Notes: generated by a model not told the origin, from the sequence alone. A stretch of 64,000 nucleotides of DNA from Streptomyces sp. NRRL S-350 (GCF_000719705.1 NZ_JOHO01000036.1:7720-71719), one strand, 5' to 3'; numbered from the stretch's first letter, positions 43,525 through 54,194 are shown. Program-made: numbers and translations.

Positions 43525-44685
43525 ATGGCAACACTCTGCCGCCCCGCCATCGCCGTGCCCGAGCACGTCATCACCCTCGACGAAACGCTCGACCTGGCCC
43601 GCACCCTGCACGCCGACCATCCCCAACTCGGCCTGGCCCTGCGGTTGATCGAGAACACCGGGGTGCGGACCCGGCACCTGGTCCAGCCGATCGAGCGGAC
43701 CCTCACCCACCCGGGCTTCACCGCCCGCAACGAGGTGTACGAGCGGGAGGCCAAGCTCCGCGTCCCCGAGGTCGTCGAACGCGCTCTCGGCCACGCCGAG
43801 TTGGCCGCCCGGGACATCGACCTCATCGTCTACGTCTCGTGCACCGGCTTCATGATGCCGTCGATGACCGCCTGGCTGATCAACACCCTGGGCTTCCGCT
43901 CCGACACCCGCCAGGTGCCGATCGCCCAGCTCGGCTGCGCGGCCGGCGGAGCCGCCGTGAACCGCGCACACGACTTCTGCCGCGCCTACCCGGGCGCCAA
44001 CGTGCTGATCGTCGCCTGCGAGTTCTGCTCGCTCTGCTACCAGCCGACCGACCTCGGGGTCGGCTCCCTGCTCTCCAACGGCCTGTTCGGGGACGCGGTG
44101 GCCGCCGTGGTGATGCGCGGGCACGGCGGGCACGGCGTGCAGATCGAACGCAACGGCTCGCACCTCGTCCCCGACACCGAGAACTGGATCTCCTACGGGG
44201 TGCGGGACACCGGCTTCCACTTCCAGTTGGACAAACGGGTGCCCGGCACGATGGAGATGCTCGCGCCCGCGCTGCGCGGCCTGGCCGGCGAGCACGGCTG
44301 GGACGTCTCCGCGCTCGGCTTCTACATCGTGCACGCCGGCGGCCCGCGCATCCTGGACGACCTGTGCCGCCTCCTCGACCTGGAGCCGGCCACCTTCCGC
44401 TACAGCCGGGCGACGCTCACCGAACGCGGCAACATCGCCAGCGCCGTCGTCTTCGACGCACTCGCCCGGCTGTTCGCCGACGGCGGCGTCCCCGAGGGCA
44501 CCAGCGGACTGATCGCCGGCTTCGGACCGGGCATCACCGCCGAGGTGTCGCTGGGCAGTTGGGTGGGCGTACCGGCGGAGCCGCCGCGCCCCCGCCGCCC
44601 CCGCACCATCTCCACCTCCGACATCGCACTCGTCCATCCGAGCGCCCCCCACCGTTTCCCGGCCGGCACTACGATCACCGAATGA
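43525..44685 (+). CDS. rppA: 1,3,6,8-tetrahydroxynaphthalene synthase (type III PKS)
   Basis: A 386-residue chalcone-synthase-fold enzyme that condenses five malonyl-CoA units to 1,3,6,8-tetrahydroxynaphthalene, which oxidises to flaviolin. The start MATLCRPAIAVPEHVIT and much of the body match RppA proteins from memory. The catalytic triad falls at Cys138 (IAQLGCAAGGAAV), His270 (YIVHAGGPRILDD) and Asn303 (TERGNIAS), the numbering known for S. griseus RppA. The C-terminal 30 residues are diverged. It lies after the P450 and its stop overlaps the Nudix gene start (ATGA), so all three form one operon. Confidence 0.95.
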   Translation: MATLCRPAIAVPEHVITLDETLDLARTLHADHPQLGLALRLIENTGVRTRHLVQPIERTLTHPGFTARNEVYEREAKLRVPEVVERALGHAELAARDIDLIVYVSCTGFMMPSMTAWLINTLGFRSDTRQVPIAQLGCAAGGAAVNRAHDFCRAYPGANVLIVACEFCSLCYQPTDLGVGSLLSNGLFGDAVAAVVMRGHGGHGVQIERNGSHLVPDTENWISYGVRDTGFHFQLDKRVPGTMEMLAPALRGLAGEHGWDVSALGFYIVHAGGPRILDDLCRLLDLEPATFRYSRATLTERGNIASAVVFDALARLFADGGVPEGTSGLIAGFGPGITAEVSLGSWVGVPAEPPRPRRPRTISTSDIALVHPSAPHRFPAGTTITE

Positions 44686-45266
44686 CCGACACCACGGACC
44701 GCACCGCCGCCTCCGCCAGAGCCGCCGAACTCGCCGCCCTGTTCCCGGCGCTGCACGCGCCGCAGTACTGGAACTGGGGACGGTACGACGCGCAGTTCTC
44801 CACCGAGCTGCCACCGGACGAACTGGTCACCAACATCCACCTGGTCGGCTTCGCGGACGGCGACGTGGTGCTCTGCCGGGACGACCGGGACCACTGGTTC
44901 CTGCCCGGCGGCACCCGGGAGCAGGGCGAGAGCGTCGCCGCCTGCCTGGAGCGGGAGCTGCGGGAGGAGGCGGGCGCCCGGCTGCTCGGCGAGCCGGACT
45001 GGCTGGGCGCGCACCGCTGCCGCACCGACGACCCGGTGCCGTACCGGCCGTGGCAGCCGCACCCCGAGAAGGCCTGGCTGTGGGGCTGGGCCGAGGTCGT
45101 GCTGGACTCCTCGCCGACCAACCCGGCGGACGGCGAGCAGGTGGTCGAGGTCCGCGCCGTCCCGGCCGCCGAGGCGCAGCGGCTGCTGCTGACCGGCCAC
45201 GACGCCTGGTGGAGCGAGCTGGTCGGGCTGGCCGTGGAGCTCCGACGCAGGGCCGACCAGGGCTGA
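44682..45266 (+). CDS. Nudix hydrolase coupled to rppA
   Basis: A 194-residue Nudix pyrophosphatase. The Nudix box is complete: GTREQGESVAACLE followed by RELREEAGA, matching G-x5-E-x7-R-E-U-x-E-E-x-G-U. The N-terminal 45 residues (WNWGRYDAQFSTELPPDELV) precede the fold. ATG 44682 overlaps the rppA stop by 4 bases, so it is translated together with the synthase. The substrate is unknown; CoA derivatives, nucleotides or an 8-oxo-dGTP-like product are all possible. Coupling to a malonyl-CoA-consuming enzyme makes CoA turnover an attractive but untested idea. Confidence 0.88.
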   Translation: MTDTTDRTAASARAAELAALFPALHAPQYWNWGRYDAQFSTELPPDELVTNIHLVGFADGDVVLCRDDRDHWFLPGGTREQGESVAACLERELREEAGARLLGEPDWLGAHRCRTDDPVPYRPWQPHPEKAWLWGWAEVVLDSSPTNPADGEQVVEVRAVPAAEAQRLLLTGHDAWWSELVGLAVELRRRADQG

Positions 45267-45364
45267 GGTCACCGCCCGGCCGAGGAATTCCCCGACCGCG
45301 GAAGATCACCGGAACGGCCGAACATCGGACAGCCGGGTCCGTTTTGCGGTGGTACGACTCAGCC

Positions 45365-45832
45365 ATGGACACCTACCTGTGGGCCGCGACCGACTACCCG
45401 CTGCTCAACATCTTCTGGACGATGCTGGAGCTGTTCCTCTGGGTGCTCTGGTTCTTCCTGCTGTTCAAGATCATCACGGACATCTTCCGCAGCCACGACC
45501 TCAGCGGCTGGGGCAAGGCCGGCTGGCTGGTCCTCGTGATCGTCCTGCCCCTGATCGGCGTCCTCGCGTACCTGATCGCCCGAGGGCAGTCGATGGGCCA
45601 ACGCGACATCGCGCAGGCCGAGCGGTCCGAGGCCGCGTTCAGGGCCTACATCCGGGACGCCGCCACGACCGAGGCCACGGGCGAAGCCACCACCGGCGCC
45701 ACCGCCGCCGCAGCGGGCGGAGCCACCGGCAGCAGCCATGTGGACGACCTGGCGAGACTGGCCGACCTCAAGGAGAGGGGAGCCATCTCCGAGGAGGAGT
45801 ACCAGCAGGCCAAGGCCAAGCTCCTGACCTGA
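45365..45832 (+). CDS. SHOCT domain membrane protein
   Basis: A 155-residue protein with two membrane helices (residues about 17-40, FWTMLELFLWVLWFFLLF, and 52-75) of the PLDc_N type, an Ala/Thr-rich linker from 100 to 122, and a C-terminal SHOCT motif (DDLARLADLKERGAISEEEY, QQAKAKLL). Such proteins are common in actinobacteria and of unknown function; SHOCT is thought to mediate oligomerisation. ATG 45365. It is alone and is followed by 8-bp repeats and a strong terminator. Confidence 0.85.
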   Translation: MDTYLWAATDYPLLNIFWTMLELFLWVLWFFLLFKIITDIFRSHDLSGWGKAGWLVLVIVLPLIGVLAYLIARGQSMGQRDIAQAERSEAAFRAYIRDAATTEATGEATTGATAAAAGGATGSSHVDDLARLADLKERGAISEEEYQQAKAKLLT

Positions 45833-45879
45833 CCCACCCCAGGACGGCACGGCGCGACGGCGCAACGGCCGGGCGGTCG

Positions 45880-45957
45880 AGGGCAGCACGAGCGCGACGG
45901 CGCGACGGCGCGACGACCCGACGACCCGACGACCCGACGACCCGACGACCCGACGGC
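45880..45957. repeat. GACGACCC-type short tandem repeats
   Basis: GCGCGACG-type units, then five units of the 8-mer GACGACCC, lie between the SHOCT gene and the terminator. Noncoding. Confidence 0.75.
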
Positions 45958-46012
45958 GGCACGGCCCGCCGCAAGGGCGGCGCCGACGGCACGACGGCCG
46001 GCTTTGGGCCAG

Positions 46013-46055
46013 GGCCGGGGCCGGTGGGCATGCCACACGCCCACCGGCCCCGGCC
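46013..46055. terminator. Bidirectional terminator between SHOCT and tex genes
   Basis: A perfect 17-bp stem, 46013-46029 paired with 46039-46055, with a 9-base loop, between convergent genes (stops 45832 and 46094). Confidence 0.8.
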
Positions 46056-46093
46056 GTTCCGCTGCGGACCGGCCTCCCGGCCCGGCGCTCCGG

Positions 46094-48586
<2,493 letters not shown>

Positions 48587-48844
48587 GAAGCCGGTCACCT
48601 TCTCCTTCAGAGCTTTCGCCGTACGCCCTGCATTCTGGCAGGTGCGGACGACGGTGCCCGGCCGCACCCGTGGCGGCCGGGCGTGGCGGCCGGGCGGGCC
48701 AGGAGCGGGACAACCGGCGGGACACGGGACGGGGCGGGGGGCGGGGCACCGGTGCGGCACGGACGGGCCCGGGCGCGGCCCGGTGCACCGGGGCCCCACC
48801 GGGGCTTGAGCGATGCCCAGTTGCCGCCGCCTAGGGTCGCGGGC

Positions 48845-49237
48845 ATGGACACTCTGGATGCCGCCGCCGAACTGGAGCGGCTCGATGCCGCCAAGTACCT
48901 GCTGTTCACCACCTTCCGGAGGAACGGCACTCCGGTGGCCACCCCGGTCTGGGTCGCCCGGGACGGCGACGCGCTGGTCTTCACCACCGTGACGAAGACC
49001 GGCAAGGTGAAGCGTCTGCGCAACCGCACGGACGTCCTGGTCGGCCCGAGCGACATCCGCGGCAACCTGCTCGGTGCGCAGGTCGCGGCCACCGCCGTGC
49101 TCGACCCCGACCGGGCACCCGCCTACCGCAAGCTGCTGAGGCGCAAGTACGGGCTGCTGTGCGCGGTCGCGCTGACCGCGAACGTGCTGCGCTTCGGCAG
49201 GGGCGGCACGGTCGGGGTGCGGGTCACCGTCGGCTGA
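48845..49237 (+). CDS. PPOX class F420-dependent oxidoreductase
   Basis: A 130-residue split-barrel flavin or deazaflavin protein of the pyridoxamine-oxidase-like class. KYLLFTTFRRNGTPVATPVW and VARDGDALVFTTVTKTGKVK are the typical cofactor-binding start, followed by RLRNRTDVLVGPSDIRGNLL. In actinobacteria such short proteins usually use F420. ATG 48845. Divergent from tex. Substrate unknown. Confidence 0.87.
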   Translation: MDTLDAAAELERLDAAKYLLFTTFRRNGTPVATPVWVARDGDALVFTTVTKTGKVKRLRNRTDVLVGPSDIRGNLLGAQVAATAVLDPDRAPAYRKLLRRKYGLLCAVALTANVLRFGRGGTVGVRVTVG

Positions 49238-49304
49238 TCGCCCTGATGCGCCCGGTTGTTGAATACGGCTGAACGGAAACGATCGGCGCTGTACGCTGCC
49301 GGGC

Positions 49305-50204
49305 ATGTGCGCTGCCGCCCGGATGCACCCTGACGAGCCGGTGGTCGACGCGGCCCTGGTGCGGCGGTTGATCTCCGCCCAGTTCCCGCAGTGGGAGCGC
49401 CTCCCGATCACGCCGGTCGCCCGGGCCGGGGCGGACAACGCGATGTTCCGCCTCGGGCCCGAACTCGCCGTCCGGCTGCCCCGGGTGGAGTGGGCGGCCG
49501 GGGACCTGCGCCGGGAGCACCAGTGGCTGCCCGCCCTGGCACCCCGGCTGCCGCTGCCCGTCCCCGCCCCGCTCGCGCTCGGCCGGCCCGCCGCGGGCTA
49601 CCCGTGGGAGTGGTCGGTGCTCCGGTGGATCGACGGCGTCAACCCGGCGGCCGGCGCCCTCACCGCACCGGGGGCCCTCGCCCGCGACCTGGCCGGCTTC
49701 GTCAGCGCCCTGCGCGCCGTCGACCCGGCGAACGGCCCGGCCGGCCACCGCAGCGCCCCGCTCGCCTCCCGGGACGGCGCGACCCGCGCGGCCATCGCCC
49801 AGCTCGCCGGCTCGATCGACACCGCGGCCGCAACCGCGCTCTGGGACAAGGCACTTCGGCTGCCCGACTACGCCGGGCCGCCGGTCTGGATGCACGGCGA
49901 CCTCACCCCGGGCAACCTCCTGGTCTCCCGCACCGGCCGGCTCGCCGCCGTCATCGACTTCGCCCTGATGGGCGTCGGCGACCCGACCGCGGACCTGATC
50001 GCCGCCTGGAACCTGCTGCCCGCCACCGCCCGTCCCGCCTACCGCGCCGCCCTGCGCGCGGACGACGCCACGTGGGCGCGCGGCCGCGCCTGGGCGTTCT
50101 CGATCGCCCTGGTGACGATCCCCTACTACCGCCACACCGACGCGGCCCGGACGGCCAACGCCCGCCACGTCGTCCGCGAGGTGCTCGCCGACCGCAGCGC
50201 GTAG
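49305..50204 (+). CDS. Aminoglycoside phosphotransferase-like kinase (APH family)
   Basis: A 299-residue protein-kinase-fold phosphotransferase. The catalytic loop is WMHGDLTPGNLLV (His-Gly-Asp and the Asn that binds Mg) and the metal-binding loop is VIDFALMGVGDPTADL, with DFA in place of the more usual DFG/DWE. ADNAMFRLGPELAVRLPR holds the ATP-binding Lys/Arg region. Small-molecule phosphorylation such as of aminoglycosides or macrolides is the family function; many members have other substrates. ATG 49305; ATG 49323 is also possible. The 3' end is only 9 bases from the stop of the convergent LysR gene. Confidence 0.85.
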   Translation: MCAAARMHPDEPVVDAALVRRLISAQFPQWERLPITPVARAGADNAMFRLGPELAVRLPRVEWAAGDLRREHQWLPALAPRLPLPVPAPLALGRPAAGYPWEWSVLRWIDGVNPAAGALTAPGALARDLAGFVSALRAVDPANGPAGHRSAPLASRDGATRAAIAQLAGSIDTAAATALWDKALRLPDYAGPPVWMHGDLTPGNLLVSRTGRLAAVIDFALMGVGDPTADLIAAWNLLPATARPAYRAALRADDATWARGRAWAFSIALVTIPYYRHTDAARTANARHVVREVLADRSA

Positions 50205-50213
50205 GGCCCGTCC

Positions 50214-51131
50214 TCAGACCCCGGGCACCTCCTCGGCCACCGCCGCGAGCAGGTTGCGGACCAGCGGGTCGGGGTCGTCGCGGCGCCAGGCGAGGGCAGC
50301 CGGGGTGCGTGCGGTGCCCGGGTCGATCCGGCGGAAGGCGACGCCGCGCAGGCGGATGCGCCGGATGCTCGCCGGGGCCAGGGAGACGCCCAGGCCTGCG
50401 CCGACCAGTGCGCACACCGTCTGCCACTCCACCGCGTGCTGCGCGATCCGCGGGACGAAGCCCGCCTCGCCGCACAGGCCGGTGATCCGGTCGTACAGCT
50501 GCGGCCCGTCCTCCCGGGGCAGCAGTACGAACGGCGCGTCCGCCAACTGCGCCAGACGGACGGCCCGTTGGCCGGCCAGCGGGTGGTGCGCGGGGAGGAC
50601 GGCGACGAACGGCTCGCGCAGCACCGTACGGAAGGACAGCTCCGGCTCGCCCGCGGGCGGCTCGCGCAGCAGGCCGACGTCGATGGACCGCTCGTGCAGC
50701 GCGGTGAGCTGCGGCGCGCTGGTCATCTCGCGCAGGTCCAGGTGGACGGCGGGGTGGCGCTGCCGAAAGGCGGTCAGCAGACCGGGCAGGACGGTGAGGG
50801 CGAGCGAGGCGGAGAACCCGATCCGCAGGCGCCCGGCCTCGCCGCTGCCGACGGCGCGGGCGGCGGACAGGGCGTCCGCGAGGTCGGTCAGCGCCCGCCG
50901 TGCGGCGGGCAGGAGTTCACGGCCGGCCGGGGTCAGGGCGACGCCCCCGGGGTCACGGCGGAACAGCGGGTGGCCGACCTTGTCCTCCAGCCGTCGGATC
51001 TGCTGGCTCAGCGGCGGCTGGGCGATGCCGAGGCGGGCGGCGGCGTGGCCGAAGTGCAGTTCCTCGGCGAGCACGACGAAGGCGTTCAGCTGCGGCAGGG
51101 GGAGTTCGGGACGCTCCATACCTCCAGGCAT
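50214..51131 (-). CDS. LysR family transcriptional regulator
   Basis: A 305-residue LysR regulator. The N-terminal helix-turn-helix is LPLPQLNAFVVLAEELHFGH with ARLGIAQPPLSQQIRRLED; the two-lobed effector domain follows (LRIGFSASLALTVLPGLLTA, FVAVLPAHHPLAGQ, GLGVSLAPASIRRI). ATG 51131 is used; ATG 51119, with GGAGG too close, is the alternative. It is divergent from a RidA-family gene 59 bases away, with a GGCAT/ATGCC inverted repeat at its start, so it probably controls that gene. Confidence 0.9.
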   Translation of the reverse strand: MPGGMERPELPLPQLNAFVVLAEELHFGHAAARLGIAQPPLSQQIRRLEDKVGHPLFRRDPGGVALTPAGRELLPAARRALTDLADALSAARAVGSGEAGRLRIGFSASLALTVLPGLLTAFRQRHPAVHLDLREMTSAPQLTALHERSIDVGLLREPPAGEPELSFRTVLREPFVAVLPAHHPLAGQRAVRLAQLADAPFVLLPREDGPQLYDRITGLCGEAGFVPRIAQHAVEWQTVCALVGAGLGVSLAPASIRRIRLRGVAFRRIDPGTARTPAALAWRRDDPDPLVRNLLAAVAEEVPGV

Positions 51132-51144
51132 ATCAGATGATGCC
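51127..51144. promoter_or_regulatory. Inverted repeat at the LysR/RidA divergent promoter
   Basis: GGCAT (51127-51131) and ATGCC (51140-51144) flank an 8-base centre. It overlaps the LysR start codon and lies 47 bases before the RidA gene; a candidate LysR site. Confidence 0.4.
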
Positions 51145-51190
51145 GTGCGGAGTGTTGGACGTATTCCGGCAGCTCACCTAGCGTTCCGGC

Positions 51191-51580
51191 ATGACAGAAC
51201 GACGTGCGGTCCTCAGCGGTTCGACCTTCGAGGAACAGATCGGCTACGCCCGTGCGGTGGTGGACGGCGACTGGGTCCACGTGTCCGGGACGACCGGCTT
51301 CGACTACACCGCCATGACCATCTCCGACGACGTGGTGGAGCAGGCCGAGCAGTGCCTGCGCAACATCGGCGCCGCCCTCGCAGCGGCGGACTGCGGCTTC
51401 GCCGACGTGGTGCGGGTGCGCTACCTGCTGCCCGAGCGCGCGGACTTCGAACCGTGCTGGCCGGTCCTGCGCCGCTGCTTCGGGGAGGTCCGGCCGGCCG
51501 CCACCATGCAGGTGTGCGGGCTCAGCGACCCCCGGATGAGGATCGAGATCGAGGTCACCGCCCGCCGGACGCCCTCCTGA
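51191..51580 (+). CDS. RidA family protein
   Basis: A 129-residue member of the YjgF/RidA family, trimeric enzymes that hydrolyse reactive imines and enamines. SGSTFEEQIGYARAVVDGDW, VHVSGTTGFDYTAMTISDDV, VEQAEQCLRNIGAALAAADC and VRVRYLLPERADF follow the family pattern; the C-terminal E-x-E-x-T (IEIEVTA) is present. The usual Arg of the active site is near VRVRYL. Divergent from a LysR regulator. Exact substrate unknown. Confidence 0.88.
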   Translation: MTERRAVLSGSTFEEQIGYARAVVDGDWVHVSGTTGFDYTAMTISDDVVEQAEQCLRNIGAALAAADCGFADVVRVRYLLPERADFEPCWPVLRRCFGEVRPAATMQVCGLSDPRMRIEIEVTARRTPS

Positions 51581-51647
51581 TCCCACACCGGACGCCCGTC
51601 CCTGTTGCTATGGTTCTTCCCGCCACCAACGGCAGGGGGAAACGGAC

Positions 51648-52160
51648 TTGACACGGAACGTGATCACCGTCAGCGTGAGTCGGCGGGTGCTCTGGGTCGG
51701 CGGGGACGCCTACCCGCTACAACACATCGCCCGGGCGCGGCAGTTGGTCTGGTGGCCGCCCAAGCGCTCGTGGACGATCATCCGGTTCGTCCGCCAGGTG
51801 TTCGCCCTGGCCTTCGCGGCGACCGTCCTCGGCGCGCTGCTGCAGAACTCGACCGAACCGGGGCAGGCGGCGGCCGTCCCCGGCGCACTGCTGGTCGCGG
51901 GCCTCGCCTACTGCATCTACCGGCTGGTCACCCGGCTGCGGCAGCGGCCGCTGTACAAGCTGGTCATCGAGACCTCCAACGCCTCGACCACGGCCGTGGT
52001 GAGCCATGACCCCCGGCAGATCGGCCAGTTGATCGAGATGATCATGGATGCCATCGACAACCCCCAGGCCGAGTTCGCCGTCCAGGTGGAGAACGTCCAC
52101 ATCGGCGACCGGATCAACCAGTACGGCAACGACAACATCGGAAAGCAGGTGGGCCGGTGA
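51648..52160 (+). CDS. DUF6232-type membrane protein with C-terminal RHIM-like amyloid motif
   Basis: A 170-residue protein. Residues 4-36 (ITVSVSRRVLWVGGDAYPLQ) match the DUF6232 type; two membrane helices follow (about 48-64 and 77-94), then a cytoplasmic domain (PLYKLVIETSNASTTAVV; DPRQIGQLIEMIMDAIDNPQ) and a short C-terminal motif, NVHIGDRINQYGNDNIG. That motif is repeated at the N-terminus of the next protein, and the two genes overlap by GTGA. Gly/Asn/Gln motifs of this form resemble the RHIM and bacterial amyloid signalling sequences that join partners by homotypic stacking. Translation starts at TTG 51648 after AGGGGGA. Function inferred, not known. Confidence 0.75.
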   Translation: MTRNVITVSVSRRVLWVGGDAYPLQHIARARQLVWWPPKRSWTIIRFVRQVFALAFAATVLGALLQNSTEPGQAAAVPGALLVAGLAYCIYRLVTRLRQRPLYKLVIETSNASTTAVVSHDPRQIGQLIEMIMDAIDNPQAEFAVQVENVHIGDRINQYGNDNIGKQVGR

Positions 52161-52480
52161 GCGGCAACTTCCACATCGGTGACTCCGTCACCCAGCACGG
52201 CGACCACAACGTCGGCATCATCAAGCACCAGGGCCCGACCGACCCCCAGGCCGCCCTGCGCGACCTCGTGGCCGCCGTGCGCGCGTTGCGCGAGCAGGTG
52301 CCGGCCGAGGACCGCGAGGTGCTGGACGAGTCGCTGGCGGCCATCGGCGACGGCACCGCCACCCCGCCGACCGTGCTGCGGCGCGCGCTCCGGAACATCT
52401 CCGGCGTGGCCTCCCTGGTGACGGCGGGCGCCCCGGTGGTGGAGTCGATCCGCCGGATCCTGGACTCGATCACCTCCTGA
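52157..52480 (+). CDS. Small protein with N-terminal RHIM-like amyloid motif
   Basis: A 107-residue protein. Residues 3-21 (NFHIGDSVTQHGDHNVG) align with the C-terminal motif of the upstream gene at H-I-G-D-x3-Q-x-G-x2-N-x-G. The rest is helical (ALRDLVAAVRALREQVPAED, REVLDESLAAIGDGT, LRRALRNISGVASLVTAGAP) with no recognised domain. The GTG start at 52157 overlaps the upstream stop. By analogy with amyloid signalling pairs, one protein would seed the other, the helical region here being the receiver or effector. No catalytic residues are visible. Confidence 0.7.
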   Translation: MSGNFHIGDSVTQHGDHNVGIIKHQGPTDPQAALRDLVAAVRALREQVPAEDREVLDESLAAIGDGTATPPTVLRRALRNISGVASLVTAGAPVVESIRRILDSITS

Positions 52481-52608
52481 GGCCGGCCCGCGCCACGCAC
52501 GCCCGCCACGCGTCGCCGCAACGCTTCCCCGCCACGCACCCCCGCCACGCGCCCGGCTCTACCCGGTCAGAAAGCTGCCCCGGTCAACCCGGCTGCTAGC
52601 CTGACCCC

Positions 52609-53265
52609 ATGAGCGGACTGCGCGAACGCAAGAAGGAGCGCACCCGGCAGGCCATCTCCGAGGCGGCCATCGCACTCTTCCTGGAGCACGGCTTCGACCA
52701 GGTGTCGGTGGCGGACGTCGCGGCGGCAGCCGAGGTCTCCAAGCCGACGCTGTTCTCCTACTTCCCCACCAAGGAGGACCTGGTCGTCCACCGCTTCGCC
52801 GACCACCAGGAGCAGGCCGCGGACGTCGTCCGCACCCGCCCGGCCGGCGAGCCGGTGCTCGACGCGCTGCTCCGGGACTTCCTCACCGGCCTCGACCGGC
52901 GCGACCCGGTCACCGGCCTCAACGACCACCCCGCGGTCCTCGCCTTCACCGCCCTGGTCTACGGCACCCCGAGCCTGGCCGCCCGGGTCGGCGAGTACGT
53001 GGCCCGCGCCGAACGAACCCTGGCCGACGCGCTGGACCAGGACCCCGGCCTCCCGCGGCCGCGCGACCTCACCGCCCCGCTGCTCGCCGCCCAGGTCACC
53101 GCCACCCAGCGGGTCCTGGCCCTGCACAACTGGCAGCGCATCCGGGACGGCGGCCGCACCGCCGACGACCTGTACGCCGAAGCCGCCGACGACGCCACCC
53201 GCGCCTTCGGCCTCCTCGCACACGGGTACGGTCCCAGCCCCGGCCCCGGCGCCGGCCCTGGCTAG
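52609..53265 (+). CDS. TetR family transcriptional regulator
   Basis: A 218-residue TetR-type repressor. The helix-turn-helix is RTRQAISEAAIALFLEHGFD then SVADVAAAAEVSKPTLFSYF (residues about 10-56). The C-terminal region resembles the MftR/AcrR-like ligand domain. ATG 52609. It ends one base before the GTG at 53267 in front of the phosphatase gene, so the two may be cotranscribed, and it ends in a Pro/Gly-rich tail. Ligand unknown. Confidence 0.87.
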   Translation: MSGLRERKKERTRQAISEAAIALFLEHGFDQVSVADVAAAAEVSKPTLFSYFPTKEDLVVHRFADHQEQAADVVRTRPAGEPVLDALLRDFLTGLDRRDPVTGLNDHPAVLAFTALVYGTPSLAARVGEYVARAERTLADALDQDPGLPRPRDLTAPLLAAQVTATQRVLALHNWQRIRDGGRTADDLYAEAADDATRAFGLLAHGYGPSPGPGAGPG

Positions 53266-53275
53266 AGTGCCGCGC

Positions 53276-54010
53276 ATGACGACGCGTCACCACACCTTCG
53301 AGGCCCTGCACAACTTCCGCGACCTGGGCGGCCGTCCGGCCGCCGGGGGACGGTCCGTACGGTGGGGCCTGCTCTACCGCTCCGACTCGCTCGGCAAGAT
53401 CACCTCGGACGCCGACCTCGACCGGCTCCGGGCCCTCGGCGTACGGACCGTGATCGACCTCCGCTACCCCTGGGAGATCGCCGCCAAGGGCCGGGTGCCC
53501 CACTTCGAGGGCCTGGAGTACCACAACCTCTCGATCGAGCACCGCCCGTACGACCAGGCCGCGATCGACCCGGAGCTCGACCCCTGGCGCTACCTCGCCG
53601 ACCGCTTCGCCGAGGTCGCCGAGGACGGGGTCAAGGAGATCCGCCGGACCCTGGACGTGATCGCCGACGCCGAGGCCCCGGTGGTCTTCCACTGCGCGTC
53701 CGGCAAGGACCGCACCGGCCTCATCGCCGCCCTGCTGCTCACCCTGCTCGGCGTCGCCGAGGACGACATCGCCGCCGACTTCGCGCTCACCGAACTCGCC
53801 ACCGAGCGGCTGGTCGCCGACTGGCACGCCGCCAACCCCGGCCGCACCCTGCGCTGGCCCGGCTACGGCCGCGCCCCGGAGACCGTCATCCGCCTCACCC
53901 TCGCCGACCTCGCCGCCCGCCACGGCTCCGTCGAGGCCTACCTCACCGGCACCCTCGGCATCGACCGCGCCCGGATCGCCGCGCTCCGCTCGCGCCTGCT
54001 GACCGACTGA
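53276..54010 (+). CDS. Tyrosine-protein phosphatase (Y_phosphatase3 type)
   Basis: A 244-residue protein phosphatase of the Y_phosphatase3 class (related to MptpB). EALHNFRDLGGRPAAGGRSV opens the domain, GVRTVIDLRYPWEIAAKG follows, and the P-loop is VVFHCASGKDRTGLIAALLL with nucleophile Cys140 and the characteristic Lys-Asp in HC-x2-G-K-D-R. Such enzymes remove phosphate from Tyr and sometimes Ser/Thr or phosphoinositides. ATG 53276 is chosen; GTG 53267 would add three residues. No signal peptide. Confidence 0.9.
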   Translation: MTTRHHTFEALHNFRDLGGRPAAGGRSVRWGLLYRSDSLGKITSDADLDRLRALGVRTVIDLRYPWEIAAKGRVPHFEGLEYHNLSIEHRPYDQAAIDPELDPWRYLADRFAEVAEDGVKEIRRTLDVIADAEAPVVFHCASGKDRTGLIAALLLTLLGVAEDDIAADFALTELATERLVADWHAANPGRTLRWPGYGRAPETVIRLTLADLAARHGSVEAYLTGTLGIDRARIAALRSRLLTD

Positions 54011-54145
54011 GCCGCAGCGCGAACCGGTGGCGGACCCGGGAGGTTTCGCACGACCATGCATGCACCGGATCGACGAGTACGCCCGCCACTGCGGGCACGC
54101 CGACCGGATGCCCCGGAGGCGCCTCCGAAGCGACCCAGTGGCGTC

Positions 54146-54194
54146 GCCTCAGCGTTTCAGCGGCGCCTCAGCGTTTCAGCGGCGCTTCAGCGGC
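54146..54194. repeat. 19-bp tandem repeat
   Basis: CGCCTCAGCGTTTCAGCGG occurs at 54146-54164 and 54165-54183, with a partial third copy to 54194. It lies in the 176-base gap after the phosphatase and runs into the 3' end of the convergent pentapeptide-repeat gene (stop 54187). Confidence 0.85.

Noticed and set aside
42144..45266. A single 1040-codon frame running through P450, rppA and Nudix
   Set aside because: Only the last 194 codons are real (Nudix); the rest is an out-of-frame reading of the P450 and rppA genes, rich in Arg/Pro.
45880..45957. Iteron-like origin or DnaA-box cluster
   Set aside because: The 8-bp units are GC-only and do not resemble DnaA boxes; no replication gene is near, and the same kind of repeat occurs in many intergenic sites here.
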